From assembly GCA_020025415.1 (NCBI GenBank), contig JAHHSB010000070.1, positions 1 through 6,709 on the forward strand: a stretch of DNA of 6,709 nucleotides, written 5' to 3'. Shown piece by piece: positions 6,526 to 6,709 of the stretch. The position numbers and the translations under genes are program-made. The stretch comes from Oscillibacter sp. (lineage in GTDB: Bacteria; Bacillota; Clostridia; Oscillospirales; Oscillospiraceae). The notes beneath the pieces were generated by a model. That model worked only from the letters and a program-made list of their open reading frames with translations. It did no database searches and was not told the origin of the DNA. How positions within the stretch are numbered: position 1 is the stretch's first letter; each line of letters begins with the position of its first letter.

Positions 6526-6638
6526 GATGGCAGACGGTGCCATCCCCGCCGGTTTTCCGGCCTCCTCCAGCGGCTTGGCGGGCGTCAAGGGCCCGGGAAG
6601 CGGGACCTTGGGCTGGGCGGAATTTACTTCCGCCCAGC
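6526..6638 (+). other. Four consecutive hairpins downstream of era
   Basis: Stems are: GATGGCA 6526-6532 with TGCCATC 6538-6544 (loop 5); GCCGG 6548-6552 with CCGGC 6557-6561 (loop TTTT); CAAGG 6586-6590 with CCTTG 6606-6610, a G6591/A6605 mismatch, and CCCG 6592-6595 with CGGG 6601-6604 (loop 5); and GCTGGGCGGAA 6612-6622 with TTCCGCCCAGC 6628-6638 (loop TTTAC, 11 perfect pairs). The last stem could terminate or protect the era message, but no T run follows it. The remaining bases 6639-6709 hold no gene, repeat or regulatory site I can support. Confidence 0.5.
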
Positions 6639-6709
6639 GGAGTGAAAAAAGACATCCGGCACATCAAAGATCAGCGTGGTAACAGACTTTCCCAGACATA
6701 GTTTTCGAC

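Noticed and set aside
6624..6709. Minus-strand open frame entering from the right edge and ending in the last hairpin (…VTTLIFDVPDVFFHSAGRK)
   Set aside because: Only 27 codons are visible, about half with G/C third bases (well below the neighbours), and the stop lies in a hairpin loop; too little to call a convergent gene.

Overview
The window looks like a chromosomal stretch of a GC-rich Firmicute, most likely a gut-type member of Clostridia (Oscillospirales-like). This is inferred from AGGAG-type Shine-Dalgarno sites before every gene, strong GC bias at third codon positions, and the protein sequences themselves. No tRNA, rRNA, transposase or CRISPR array is visible.

Layout. (1) Positions 1-888 hold the C-terminal 295 codons of uvrB. 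(2) Positions 889-1179 hold a 291-base gap containing a run of tight hairpins and an exact second copy of 44 bases from the end of uvrB. (3) ebsC/ybaK (1180-1677) is a Cys-tRNA deacylase. (4) uvrA (1740-4568) is complete. (5) A small stand-alone GIY-YIG nuclease (4570-4890) starts one base after the uvrA stop. (6) A very strong, sequence-symmetric terminator lies at 4907-4953. (7) Positions 4954-5260 hold a leftward unit: a good minus-strand promoter (5245-5218), a 69-codon frame ending beside the terminator, and a 23-base palindrome over the promoter. (8) A 74-aa XRE-type helix-turn-helix protein (5280-5504) reads rightward and appears to lack its DNA-recognition helix. (9) era (5619-6518) is complete. 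(10) A second run of hairpins follows at 6526-6638, and the remaining 71 bases hold nothing I can name.

Functionally the left two thirds form a same-strand nucleotide-excision-repair block (UvrB, UvrA, and a small nuclease sharing the GIY-YIG fold with the UvrC N-terminal domain), with a translation-quality enzyme between uvrB and uvrA. The right part joins a small, possibly decaying divergent regulator cassette to the housekeeping ribosome-assembly GTPase Era. The parts that ordinary annotation does not explain are the uvrB-tail duplication with its hairpin array, and the palindrome, divergent promoter and helix-deleted repressor cassette.
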